Below, piece by piece: positions 23,363-33,735 of a DNA stretch of 64,000 nucleotides (its first letter is position 1; every line of letters begins with the position of its first letter). The stretch comes from Tillandsia leiboldiana (lineage: Eukaryota; Streptophyta; Magnoliopsida; Poales; Bromeliaceae): assembly GCA_029204045.2 (NCBI GenBank), contig CM055077.1, positions 9,934,584-9,998,583 on the forward strand, given 5' to 3'. The notes below the pieces were generated by a model. That model saw nothing but the letters and a program-made list of their open reading frames with translations. It was not told where the DNA came from and ran no database searches. Position numbers and translations under genes: made by a program.

Positions 23363-24769
23363 TTAATTCCCAGATTTGTTTCGCTCAAATTGATGGAGCT
23401 CTTCCTGCATTGCTTTAATCCAGTAGTCATCCTGAAGAGCTTCATCTATGTTCTTTGGTTCGATTAAAGATACGTAGCAAGCGAATCCACAAACCAACTG
23501 CCTCCGAGTTCTGACTCCTTCTTGTGGATCTCCAATAATATTCGATTCCGGATGATCCTTGGAGATTCGTAACGTTTGTTGAAACGGAGTACTCGGAGAT
23601 ATATGAGATGATTCCTGCACATCAGATAAACTAGAAGAACCATTAGATGCATCATTAATATTCGAAGTATTATTATGAGAAGATGCACTAGCAGGAGAAT
23701 CATCATCTAGAGAGATATCGAGGGTAGATTTTCCAGTTTCAAAGTGAAAAGCTTCATCTACTTTAACATTTATAGATTTTACGATCGTCTTAGATTCAAT
23801 GTTAAATACTCGATATGCTCTGCTATTCGTAGAATAACCCAGAAAGATCCCTTCATCACTTCGAGAGTCCAACTTTCCAAGATTTTCACGGTCACGTAAA
23901 ATGTAACATCGACTCCCGAAGACACGAAAATATTTGATATTGGGTTTTCTACTAAACCACAGCTCATATGGTGTATTTAAAGTTCCTGGGCGCAAGTGAA
24001 CTCTATTAATGACATAGACAGCGGTGTTCACAGCTTCAGCCCAAAAATGTAGCGGTAAATTCCGGCTATGAAGCATCACACGCGCCATCTCTTGAACAAC
24101 CCTGTTCTTGCGCTCAACAACACCATTCTGCTGAGGTGTATAGGGTGCCGAGAATTCATGTTTAATTCCATTTGAAGTGCAAAAATCAATGAATTTTGAA
24201 TTTATGAATTCTCCACCTCTATCACTTCTAACACGAATGATCTTTTCATTCTTTTCAATCATAATACGATGGCAAATCTCATGAAAAGAGTCAAACGTAT
24301 CAGCTTTCTCTTTTAAAAATGCTACCCAAGAAAACCGAGAGAAATCATCAACCAATAAAAAAATGTACCATTTACCTCCCAAAGATGGTTGACGGGTCGG
24401 CCCCATTAAGTCCATGTGCAAAAGTTCCAAGGGCCGTTTTGTACCAACGTGGTTCAAGTTCTTGTGTGCAGTCCTAGACTGTTTTCCCTTTTGGCAACCA
24501 CCACACACAACGTTTTGTTTAAATAAAAGCTTTGGAACCCCCTTGACCACGTCCTTGTTTGAAATTCTAGTAAGTTCCTTAAAATTTAAGTGACCTAGCC
24601 TCTCATGCCAAAGAGTTTCATTATTCAAAGCAGCTAAGTTACAATTTTCAGAAAATTTATTAGGAACAACATAACAATTGTTTTCAGATCTAACCCCTTT
24701 TAAAAAGAAGACATGGTCCTTATCAGTTACAACGCATTCAACAGATGAAAAGTTAACCGAAAAAACCAT
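23363..24769 (-). pseudogene. pol: Integrase region of A1 pol
   Basis: 468 codons in one frame. The zinc-binding module is H55, H60, C89, C92 (WHERLGH ... CGGCQKGK). The catalytic triad is D120 in HMDLMGP, D183 in RSDRGGEF and E219 in NGVVERKNR. A ser/asp-rich linker follows (about residues 360-420) before the RT. The frame is separated from RT by one missing base near 23370 and from the protease part by one extra base in an A run near 24765. Integrase would insert the cDNA and create the 5-bp target duplications seen around family A and B LTRs here. Probably disabled by the frame breaks unless those are sequencing errors. Confidence 0.88.
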
Positions 24770-25052
24770 TGTCGCAAAGTTGACTTATGCTTATGAGGTT
24801 AGTCTTAAGGCCATCAACAAATAAGACGTTTTTCAAAATCGGGCCATCTGGAATAGCTACCGTCCCTTTTCCAATAATTTTGGAAGATCGACCGTCTCCG
24901 AAAACAACGTGTCCTCCGGAGATTTTCTCAAGATTTTGAAAACTATTTTTGTCACCGGTCATGTGACGGGAACACCCGCTATCCAGATACCAAGACGAAC
25001 TATCATATGCATGCAAGGAAACATTGGAAAACAAGACAAGGGAAAATTTCAC
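24753..25052 (-). pseudogene. pol: Aspartic protease region of A1 pol
   Basis: About 99 codons with the copia protease signature WYLDSGCSRHMTGD followed by NLISISQLCDNG. The active-site Asp is in LDSG. In A3 this stretch is fused in one frame with both the second zinc knuckle and the integrase. In A1 it is out of frame on both sides because of one- or two-base differences near 25025 and 24765. Confidence 0.85.
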
Positions 25053-27051
25053 CTTTGCGCACCCAAACCCTTTTGGAGTGCATCAGTAATGGTCGTGAAG
25101 TTATATGCCTAGGTGAAGGCGTCTTGTTATAGCGATTGTTGTTCCTTGATGAGATCGTCTTGCGCGATGAACTACCAAGTCTCTTTTCATTTGAAAAGTT
25201 TTGCTTTGATTTTCGGGGAGGAGCCTTTTTGGTAGTTGTTGCAAGAGGTCCTTGAGATGAGCGTTCGACTCCCGTCTTGCAATATCTTCTTATGTGCCCT
25301 GAAACACCACAACGAAAACATACCTTAGATCTTGACGATCCCAAAGAGGATGAAGTAGGTTTGTTGTCGTTGTTTGTCTTGAATTCCGGTGTCGGAGGAG
25401 GAGATACCGACTGAGGCACAAAAACTGTCTCACTCGAACTTGGACTGTTTCCAGTTTGAGTGTATCCGAGGCCGAACCTATTTGATTGACCAAGACCAAG
25501 AAGTCTATCCAACTTACTCCTTCCTGAAGAGAATCGCTGTAAGTCATTCTTGAGTTGGAAAATGGTCTTTGTCATTTCCAGGTTATCCTGTCGAGCCTCG
25601 TTGTAGAGCTTTGAGAAGTGATTCGCGTTATCCACCAGATTTGTATGTTCCTTCTCAAGTTGCTCATTGGACTCTTGAAGGGAAGCATTTGCCTTTATCA
25701 GGTTTTCCCTTTCCACTTCAAGAGCGTTTGAGAGAGAAGTCGCTCTTTTTGCTTCTTCTTCGAGATCATGCACTCTCCCTCTCAAACTCTTGTTTTGCTT
25801 AGCCACTTTCTTTGAGTCCCTCAAAAGTCTGTGGTAGGCTAGAGCAAAATCTTCACCTTCCGAATCATCCGATTCGTTGTCCGTAGCATTCTTTTCAACA
25901 GTGGAGTTGGACAACGACTCAGATGTACTTGCCATAAAGCATATGAAGGGTGAAGATACGGACGCGTGGAATGCGGTGGAGCTCTTTTCTTCATCACTCG
26001 AAGACGACTCATTTGACGTTGAGTTGTCATCCCAAGTGACGACTTGCATCGCCTTCTTCTTTGCCGGATACTTGTTAGGACATTCCGTTGCAATGTGGCC
26101 GTAGCCTCGACATTTGAAGCATTGTAGTTGTCCTTCTGAACTTTTCTTATCCTTTGAGAAGTTCTCTTGCTTTCTTGACTTGTGACTTGAAGTACCCTTG
26201 CCTTTGTTCGACTTTCCGAAGGATGGAGATTTACCTGAATTACCCCTTCGAAAGTTGCGGCGAAACTTCCTTGTCAAGAGAGCGAGCTGCTTCTCAAATT
26301 CCTCCATAGAAAGGTTCTCGTCATCGTCTGAGGAGGATGTATCCGCGTCTTCTTCCTTAGTTGTTTTCAACGCATAACCTGAAGACTTAGAAGTGGATGC
26401 CTTTCCAGAAGAATTGTTAGTGGTAAATGTCGTTTCATAAGTTTGTAATGAACCAACTAATTCTTCTACACGTATTTCGTCCGGGTGTTTAATAGTTTCA
26501 ATGGCAGTAACCTTTGGGCGAAAACGTTCAGGAAGAGTTCTTAAGATTTTTCTTACAATCTTAAATTCTGGAATCTTCTCTCCCAGATTAGCACATGAGT
26601 TTACGATGTCTTGCAATCGTGTATAGTAGTCCGTGAAAGATTCATTTTCTGCCATTAAGATAGAGTCAAACTTGCTCGTAAGCATTTGCAGTTTCTGAAT
26701 CTTCACGAGGTTAGTTCCCTCATGTGTAACCTGAAGAACATCCCAGATTTCTTTCGCAGTCTCACATGCCGAGACGCGAGAGAATTCAGTTTGAGATAAG
26801 GCATTAAAAATAGCATTAATTCCCTTGCCATTGTAAGAAGATGAATATAACTCTTCCTTGGTCCATTTCGACCTAGGTTTTAAGGTGCGAACATCACCAA
26901 TAAATTCAGTTGGATTAGTCCATCCTAATTCAATCGATTGCCACACCCGTTCGTCGATGGAAATTAAAAAGGCTTTCATCCGTACTTTCCAGTACGCATA
27001 ATTTGTTCCATCGAAGAACGGGGGTCGGTTGATGTTTCCACCTTCAACCAT
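25003..27051 (-). CDS. gag: GAG of A1
   Basis: 682 codons from ATG at 27051, 24 bp after the PBS. The N-terminus has the copia GAG signature FFDGTNYAYWKVRMKAFL, followed by the helical capsid region to about residue 210, an acidic stretch (TSSSDDDENLSMEEF), a basic stretch (RKFRRNFRRG), zinc knuckle 1 CFKCRGYGHIATEC (about 311-324), a long coiled coil (about 410-510, LEEEAKRATSLSNALEVE) and zinc knuckle 2 CFRCGVSGHIRRYC (about 578-591). The last 26 codons are out of the original frame because of an indel near 25025. It is identical over the shared part to the GAG of A5. It would form the virus-like particle and bind the element RNA. Confidence 0.9.
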   Translation of the reverse strand: MVEGGNINRPPFFDGTNYAYWKVRMKAFLISIDERVWQSIELGWTNPTEFIGDVRTLKPRSKWTKEELYSSSYNGKGINAIFNALSQTEFSRVSACETAKEIWDVLQVTHEGTNLVKIQKLQMLTSKFDSILMAENESFTDYYTRLQDIVNSCANLGEKIPEFKIVRKILRTLPERFRPKVTAIETIKHPDEIRVEELVGSLQTYETTFTTNNSSGKASTSKSSGYALKTTKEEDADTSSSDDDENLSMEEFEKQLALLTRKFRRNFRRGNSGKSPSFGKSNKGKGTSSHKSRKQENFSKDKKSSEGQLQCFKCRGYGHIATECPNKYPAKKKAMQVVTWDDNSTSNESSSSDEEKSSTAFHASVSSPFICFMASTSESLSNSTVEKNATDNESDDSEGEDFALAYHRLLRDSKKVAKQNKSLRGRVHDLEEEAKRATSLSNALEVERENLIKANASLQESNEQLEKEHTNLVDNANHFSKLYNEARQDNLEMTKTIFQLKNDLQRFSSGRSKLDRLLGLGQSNRFGLGYTQTGNSPSSSETVFVPQSVSPPPTPEFKTNNDNKPTSSSLGSSRSKVCFRCGVSGHIRRYCKTGVERSSQGPLATTTKKAPPRKSKQNFSNEKRLGSSSRKTISSRNNNRYNKTPSPRHITSRPLLMHSKRVWVRKGEIFPCLVFQCFLACI

Positions 27052-27073
27052 TGTTTACAACCCTATTCCCTCT

Positions 27074-27084
27074 CTGATACCACT
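27074..27084 (-). other. Primer-binding site of A1
   Basis: TGGTATCAGAG on the minus strand, directly after the 5' LTR end with a 2-base spacer. It is complementary to the 3' end of initiator Met tRNA. Coordinates may be off by one or two bases. Confidence 0.85.
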
Positions 27085-28432
27085 TGTTGGGTTATATGTA
27101 ATACGGATCTAAATAGGGGAAAAAACACCTAGAGGGGGGTGAATAGGTGTAAACGCCATAAACACTCAAAAAATCGTTGCGATAAAAACCCAATGCGGAA
27201 ATAAAAATAATACGCAAGATTTTTACGTGGAAAACTCCATCACCGGAGTAAAAAACCACGGGACCGATAACACGGCAGAAATCCACTAGAATTAAAACAC
27301 GTACAAGGTGATTTACCGTACACACTTACGACTCAACCTTTTCCATACGCTCCTAGAGGATCTTCTCCGCTCGCTCCACGACGCTTCTCGAATCTACGAT
27401 CTGCGCCCAACGCCGAATCCACGGCGTCCAACGTCGAATCCACGACGTCCGACCGAATCCACGGTCTTCACCCAATAGCACCCTTCGAATCCACGAACGT
27501 GCCTCGCTCCGAATCCACGAGAGCGGTTGAACCTTGAATCCACAAGGACACGCGAATCCACGCGCCGATTTTTGGGGTAAATCGTTGTTTTGGGTGGTGA
27601 TGATCCGCCGAATACTTAGATCAAAGATAGATCGGAAATACCATCTAAGTATTCATTAGTTTGATTCAACTCAAGATGTGAGTATGAAAACCTAGAATCA
27701 AACTAATCAATATAGATGAAGAAACATAGAGTATTCTCTAATGATTTCCTTTCTTCTCTATATGTGGATCTAGAGCCGTAAAAGATGATATATGAAAATG
27801 ACGGCTATTTCGATTCACAGTGGATTCACCCTAGAAAAAGAATCATAGGGTGTATTTATAGGTTAGAAACCCTAGGAAGGAGATAAGAATAAAAACCTAA
27901 CTTTCTGGAAATTTTACGGAACGGCGATCCGGATCGGACTAGCTGTGATCCGGATCGTCGTAACGAGTCAGCCAGTTCCAGAAAAACGAAGGTTCGGGAT
28001 CCGGATCGAAGTGCTTATGATCCGGATCGTTCATACAGTTCACCAAACATCAACGTTCGGGATCCGGATGCGAAGCCTGATCCGGATCTTCAAGGTAGAT
28101 GGTAAATAAGTGTTCGGGATCCGGATCAAGAGGCTACGATCCGGATTGAACGGTGTATGAACGAACCACCTTCGGGATCCGGATCGAACAACCTGATCCG
28201 GATCCTGAACATGTCCCAGTCCAGTTTTTTGATTTTTATGCAATGAAAGATCTTCCAAGTGTTTCTACACTACAAGAAGTATTCGGATCACACAAAATCT
28301 TTAGTTAAACATACCTGATCCTTTTGAATTCTTCTTTCTTGAGATTGAGTTTAATGATCAACTTTCTTCACCTTCAATCTTCAAGACTTGAGACTTTCAC
28401 GAAACTACGCCAAAACTTCAAATTCCGTAACA
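27085..28432 (-). repeat. 5' LTR of A1, error-rich copy at contig end
   Basis: 1348 bp, family A. It matches the A5 LTR (60860-62208) through shared variants, for example the TAGATT variant loop of the last hairpin. It also shows many one-base insertions and losses that become denser towards 28432. Those look like uncorrected reads at a contig end rather than evolution. Confidence 0.85.
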
Positions 28433-28576
28433 GGAAAGTACAATGGAAGAAAAAGTCATGTACAAAGTAAAAAAAGACACCCAGAAATGATGATGGTCGG
28501 ATAGTGGTAGCTAACCATTAATAACAAAAAGCTCAGAGCTATAGAAATATGCACACCAATTCACTTACAGCATATA
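28433..28576 (-). other. Flank before the gap, inverted copy of 60716-60859
   Basis: The 144 bases before the N run are, with scattered mismatches and indels, the reverse complement of the 144 bases in front of element A5. The phrases gaaagtacaat, ttacaaagtaaaaaaa-like, gctaaccattaat and cacttacagcatata correspond in order. Confidence 0.85.
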
Positions 28577-28676
28577 NNNNNNNNNNNNNNNNNNNNNNNN
28601 NNNNNNNNNNNNNNNNNNNNNNNNNNNNNNNNNNNNNNNNNNNNNNNNNNNNNNNNNNNNNNNNNNNNNNNNNNNN
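28577..28676. other. Assembly gap of 100 N
   Basis: Exactly 100 N, the usual placeholder for a scaffold join of unknown length. The sequences on the two sides do not continue each other: minus-strand A1 flank on the left, plus-strand A2 RT on the right. Confidence 0.99.
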
Positions 28677-29866
28677 CATTTCTAAATGGGTTTTTAAATG
28701 AGGAAGTTTATGTGGCTCAACCAAAAGGTTTTGTAGATCATAAACAACCTAACCATGTTTTTTCGTTTGAAAAAGGCTCTTTACGGTCTGAAACAAGCAC
28801 CGCGAGCATGGTACGAAAGGTTAACAAAGCACCTTTTGGAGAAGGGCTATACTCGTGGGGGAGCTGATAGGACTCTCTTTGTGAAGCATTATCAAAGCAA
28901 TTTCATTGTAGCACAAATCTATGTCGATGACATTGTATTTGGCGCAACAAGAGATAATGATGCTTCTAAATTCGCGGAGACCATGGAAAGCGAATTTGAG
29001 ATGTCTATGATGGGCGAATTGACTTATTTCCTTGGATTGCAAATTAAACAAAATGATGAAGGTATTCACTTGAGTCAATCCAAGTATGCAATGGAGTTGG
29101 TCAAAAAGTTTGATCTAGAAATTGTAAAGATTTTCCGACTCCAATGGGAACTAGCCACAAGGGACTTGGAAGTGAATCACATAGTGAGAATGTAGACGAG
29201 AAACTGTATCGAAGTATGATTGGAAGTCTACTTTACCTCACGGCTAGTCGCCCGGATATATCTTTTGGTGTTGGGATTTGCGCGAGATATCAATCAGCAC
29301 CAAAGGAGGTTCACCTGAAAGCGGTGAAAAGGATCATCCGGTATATCAAAGGATCAATTAATTTCGGAATTTGGTATCCTATGGGAACAAGTTTGGATAT
29401 TGTTGGATACTCAGATGCCGATTGGGCAGGATCAGTGGATGATCGGAAAAGCACGAGTGGTGCATGCTTCTATCTTGGCCATTGCCTTGTTGCATGGCAC
29501 AGTAAAAAGCAGAATTGCATAGCACTCTCGACTGCCGAAGCGGAATACATTTCAGCTGGAAGCTGCTCAACTCAACTCATTTGGATGAAAAGCATATTGA
29601 GCAATTTCCGCATTTCAGCATCTTCGGTAACAATTCTTTGTGACAACACAAGTGCAATTAACATTTCTAAAAACCCTGTGTTGCACTCTAGAACAAAACA
29701 TATTGAGCTTAGATATCATTTTCTTAGAGAGCTAGTTGAATCAAATACTCTTCAACTTTCATATATTTCAACTGAGGATCAATTAGCTGACATTCTAACA
29801 AAACCTTTGGATCAAAAACGTTTTATTCATTTACGAAAAGCAATTGGAATGCTTTCCTTGAAATAA
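28677..29866 (+). pseudogene. pol: RT-RNase H of A2 (frameshifted)
   Basis: Starts inside RT at the AFLNG segment and runs to the stop at 29864-29866. It contains YGLKQAPRAWYERL, YVDD, YSDADWAG, STAEAEYIS and the terminal DILTKPL region. Two breaks relative to A1 are both homopolymer lengths: six T instead of five near 28757, and three A instead of four near 29118. Both lie within about 450 bp of the contig end, which makes sequencing error likely. The protein is otherwise almost identical to that of A1. Confidence 0.88.
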
Positions 29867-31506
29867 ACTTCTTTTTGAAACCTTTGCTTAGGATAGGTTT
29901 TGTATTTGTTTTTGTTTTGTTCATTATCTATGTTTGTACATAGGACATTAATTGAGCATAGATCATAATTGACTTTAATTGCATCTTTTCGCACATTTAG
30001 AAATTTATTATGCTTTTGCCATCATAATATTTCACTGTTGCAATGATCATTTATGTTAATTAAATCATCTTCTAAGTGATCAAAGTCAATTTCTCTCTCT
30101 CTATGATCTCTTGGTATAGTCATTATCTTATTTGACTGCTTAGTCGAGTATGAAATCGAGATCAATATTTGGTTGAATACTTTATATCTTAAATAATTGA
30201 TAGCCAATTGAGGGGGAGTCATAGAAAAAGTAAAATGCTCAAAAGATGTGGAAAGAGTTACATCCCAATGAGGAGTGTGAAAACTACCACCACATGGAGG
30301 AAAGAGCTACCACCTCGGTCGTCCGAGTATTGTGTGCAGCTACCACATGTATACCAAGCATGGTTGTTCAAATTTTTGATTAAGTAAAATGCATGTTGAA
30401 ATACTTGACTCCGTCAAATTTCAAGGTTGGTATAAGGTGGGTTTTTAAAGAAAGATGCTCAAAGAGCCACTCTCTTCAACAGATTGTCTAGATATATTAT
30501 CTATTATATTTGGGATTTCAAACATCTATTGATCTTTGTATTTCATTTTCTTTACTGAATTGATGATTTGATAAAGGCATTACTCATAAGATCAAGTTAG
30601 ATGTAATTGAAGGTGTTCAACTTTAAGGGATTTAATTTTTGTAAATTTTCGTTTCATTTTTGGATAATATTGATAGATTTGGCATAATCTAATTCTTGTT
30701 GTATGAAACGATGATTTTTGTTTAAAGTTGATACACATTTGTGCTTACAATCTTTTTCTGGTTTTTCTTGAATTTCTCTGAAATTTTCTAAAGAAAAAGT
30801 TGGAGCCGATCCGGATCGGGCCAGATGATCCGGATCCCGAACGCAGGAATTCTTCTGCGGGCTGACGATCCGGATTGTATCTGCCGATCCGGATCCCGAA
30901 CGCAGTTTCTCACTGCGGGTAGCCGATCCGGATCGCAGTTATGAACTGATCCGGATCGCGGCTAGGTTTAATAAAGAACAAAAGGGTTTTTGATTTCTTT
31001 TACTCCAATCTTTTGTTCCAAAGTTTCCAGAGCCTCTCTCTCTAGATTTCATCCTTCCTGGAAGCTTTCAAACTCAAGTTCTTCAACTCCAAGTAAGTTT
31101 TATTGATCAAAATCTCGGTTTTTTCACCGTTTTTCTCTCTTCTTCCTCAAACGTCATGAATTTCTTGGATCAACTTTGTTTGTGGATGGTTTTTGATCAA
31201 ATTTCTTTTGAAATAAGAACTCTGGGTAGATTAGTTTGATTATATGCTAGGTATTCTCCTGATTAACGGATTTTTAGGCTTCGATTTCTAAAATTTCGGT
31301 TTTAGGGCATATACTAAGGATTTTCGAAAATCATGCAATTGATCTATTTTTAAAAGTCCTTTTGCAAAACTAATTTGATTCTTAGTCTCTCTACATGATT
31401 ATGATTGTTTGGGTACAATTTTTCAATCTTTGAAAATTAACAATTTTCTCATGTGTTCTTGAGTTGTTGCTCACAGGATTTTAATCTTCTTAAAGCACTT
31501 GGATCA
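29867..31506 (+). other. Spacer of A2 with internal CCGGATC array and leader of ORF3
   Basis: Non-coding. It carries the empty site GTGTG (30332-30336) of the solo LTR found in A1. Six palindromes begin at 30808, 30827, 30867, 30886, 30925 and 30948 (spacings 19, 40, 19, 39, 23 bp). Small hairpins lie between them, such as CGCAG/CTGCG twice and CAGTT/AACTG. A tttaataaag word follows at about 30967, then a long leader to the ORF3 ATG at 31507. Confidence 0.65.
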
Positions 31507-32940
31507 ATGGGATTCTCATGGATCATTCTCTTATTGGTCACTATGGTGCACACTCGGGCCACAAATAAGTTAAAAAGAGCTAAGAAAACACAACAAAAGG
31601 GTGAGTTTCTTGTGATCAGCGACACAGAAGTAGATTGTCACGAGGTAGATTGGACTGCATTGACAGATGATGATGACTCATTGCCTGAACAAAAGGCGTC
31701 CGATGCATCGAAAGAAAAAGCACCCATGGACGAAGGTAAAGCACCTATGACTACACCAACTATCTCAGTGAAAAGGAAACGACTCGCTCGACGGTTTGGA
31801 CGAGCACGAGGTTTCATGGCTAGCGAACCGATTATTCCGGATTCTCCACCTCGGGAGGAATAAGTGTTCGTTAATTCAGATCGCCTAAGGGCATTTGAGA
31901 ATCGTGAATGCATTGGTGAGAGACATGTCAATATAGAGGCTCTACGAGATCACTCTCCTGAGTTTGGCGTTCTAATTGAACAAGCAAACCTTATTCAAGT
32001 TTGTCGATTTCCAGAAGTGCTTGGATACTGTCTGCATCTTGTAAGGGCCTTCTATACAAATGCACGGCACCTTCGTGAAATTGAAAACGGTCCAATGGAA
32101 TTTTACACGAACATCCAAGGCACAAGATTCAAAATTACTCCACAATTGATTGGCGAGGTTTTGGGAATGCCTGCCAGCAAGACAGGAGTTAATTACTTGA
32201 AGGGAAAGGTTTTGACGAACACTGTGTGGCAAATGGTTATAAAGGGAATTTGTTTGGAAGGAACGCAATCAACGGAGAAATCGATCAGATCCAAGGAACT
32301 TCGTCTTGAGTACCGATTTCTAAACTTCATCACGTGTTACAATATCCTTCCAAATTTGCAGACGAAAGTCTTGAGATGGGATCGAATGCTATTTTTGTAT
32401 CTCTTAGGACATCCGTCTGAGGCAATGGGATTGAATATCAACATTCCATACATTATTTGGAATAGAATGACAAGATATGTTGAGCACCCTAATCCCACAG
32501 AGAGAATTCCATTTCCACTGATTATAATGAGGATTTTGAAGTAATTTCAGGTTGACATTACCTCACCGACTTATCATCAATGTTTGGGCATGATCGATGA
32601 GTCCACCGTCGTGAAGTCACTTCACAAATTGCCCCATGTCACTCCAGTCCCAACGTGCGGAACGAAACCTAGTAGCGGCACTTCCGCGTCACCATCACAA
32701 CCAGCACCCACACCAGCGGATGAAGCATCAGTCTCATCCATCTACAAAGAACAACAACGATTATCGGTTGAGCAGGAACAGATCTCGAAGGCACAGACGA
32801 GAATCTCCAATGAGCTCGAGCTCATCACGGCAGCTCACATTACCATAACTAAGAAGATCAATTCTATGAACAAGCTGGTGAAAAAGATGTTCTCAAAGAT
32901 GGGCTGCACGAGCTCTGAAGACTCCGAATCTGATGACTGA
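31507..32940 (+). pseudogene. Envelope-like ORF3 of A2, two nonsense codons
   Basis: 478 codons including the stop, in one frame, with TAA at 31861-31863 (A1 has a sense codon) and TAA at 32542-32544 (AAA in A1). Order: hydrophobic N-terminus FSWIILLLVTMV, basic patch, acidic linker with VDWTALTDDDDSL, conserved region ERHVNIEALRDHSPEFG to FLNFITCYNILPNLQTKV, Ser/Pro-rich linker, then a C-terminal coiled coil (about 32740-32905, with EQQRLSVEQEQISK and LITAAHITITKKI) and an acidic tail SSEDSESDD. A hydrophobic start plus a C-terminal coiled coil matches published descriptions of Sirevirus envelope-like ORFs. Whether it ever acts as an envelope is unknown. Confidence 0.7.
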
Positions 32941-33101
32941 TTCCTTCTTTTTATTCTTTTGCAGATTTTTAATCTTTTTGTGCAGGTTTTTTCAGTTTTT
33001 AGGACTTACTTTTAGTTCTAGTTCTTAAATTTCGGAACATTTTCGTTGATATTTTTTTAACTCTCCTTCAATTTTTTGGTAACTTTGGCTTTGTTTGTGA
33101 C

Positions 33102-33117
33102 AAAAAGGGGGAGAGAG
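33102..33117 (+). other. Internal polypurine tract of A2
   Basis: AAAAAGGGGGAGAGAG, about 160 bp after ORF3 and 634 bp before the LTR. It is preceded by a GTGAC word, as the LTR-proximal tract is preceded by a GTCACG word. Confidence 0.65.
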
Positions 33118-33723
33118 TTTAGAGAACTTGAACAATGATATTGTGAAAATTGTGATCTTGTATACATCAATGATGAACAATGCAAGGTAAGTGAACATCA
33201 AGGGAACTTGAACAATGATTGTGAAAATCTTGCTGATGAAGATTTTGTATACATCAAGGTAAGTATCACTTCAACTTCAACTTTGGTTTTTATCTTGTGA
33301 TTGTTTGCATGTTTCGACTAACTATTCGACTAACTATTTGGGCATGTAATATGACTAACAAGTTGATGTTGGACTAACATTTTGTGACATTTGGTTTTTA
33401 ATTGCATAGAAGATATGTTGGTTTTTGACTATGATTCTCTTACATATCTGAATTCTCAAATGTCATGATGATCAGATAAACTCTATCTATGTACTAAGTT
33501 TTGTATGCTAAATATTCTTGAGGTATCTAACGATCTCTTTTTGTCAAGAATGATTTCTTTGTGCAGAGAGTACAGATGTCTAAGTCTAGAGTCTGTTTTA
33601 GGAGTTTATCTCATGTTTTTAAATTTTTGGATCTCCATTGTAAATTTTTGTTGTATGGTGATAGCAACAAAAATATCTTTTTGAATTTTCGTTAGTGGAT
33701 CTGTGTTTTGTCACGAAACCGCC

Positions 33724-33735
33724 AAAGGGGGAGAT
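33724..33735 (+). other. LTR-proximal polypurine tract of A2
   Basis: AAAGGGGGAGAT immediately before TGTTACGG of the 3' LTR, identical to A1. Confidence 0.8.

Larger units (their letters stand above)
15465..28432 (-). mobile_element. Ty1/copia element A1, Sirevirus-like, nearly full length
   Basis: Minus strand order: 5' LTR (28432-27085), PBS, GAG, protease, integrase, RT, RNase H, spacer with CCGGATC array, envelope-like ORF3, two polypurine tracts, 3' LTR (16813-15465). Total 12968 bp, or 11627 bp without the nested solo LTR and its duplication. Sirevirus assignment rests on the GAG start (FFDGTNYAYW), two zinc knuckles, the GAG coiled coil, the copia domain order, the third ORF and repeated polypurine tracts. 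The outer flanks here (tagga and ggaaa) do not match. The matching flank is found at A5, which indicates an assembly problem rather than an odd insertion. Confidence 0.9.

Noticed and set aside
25569..26104. Plus-strand open frames inside A1 GAG that recur at 63189-63724
   Set aside because: Antisense shadows of the GAG coding strand; the recurrence only reflects that A1 and A5 are the same sequence.
28433..28437. ggaaa as target duplication of A1 with tagga at 15460
   Set aside because: The five bases differ. The cleaner copy at 60855-60859 shows that two bases were lost at the contig end.
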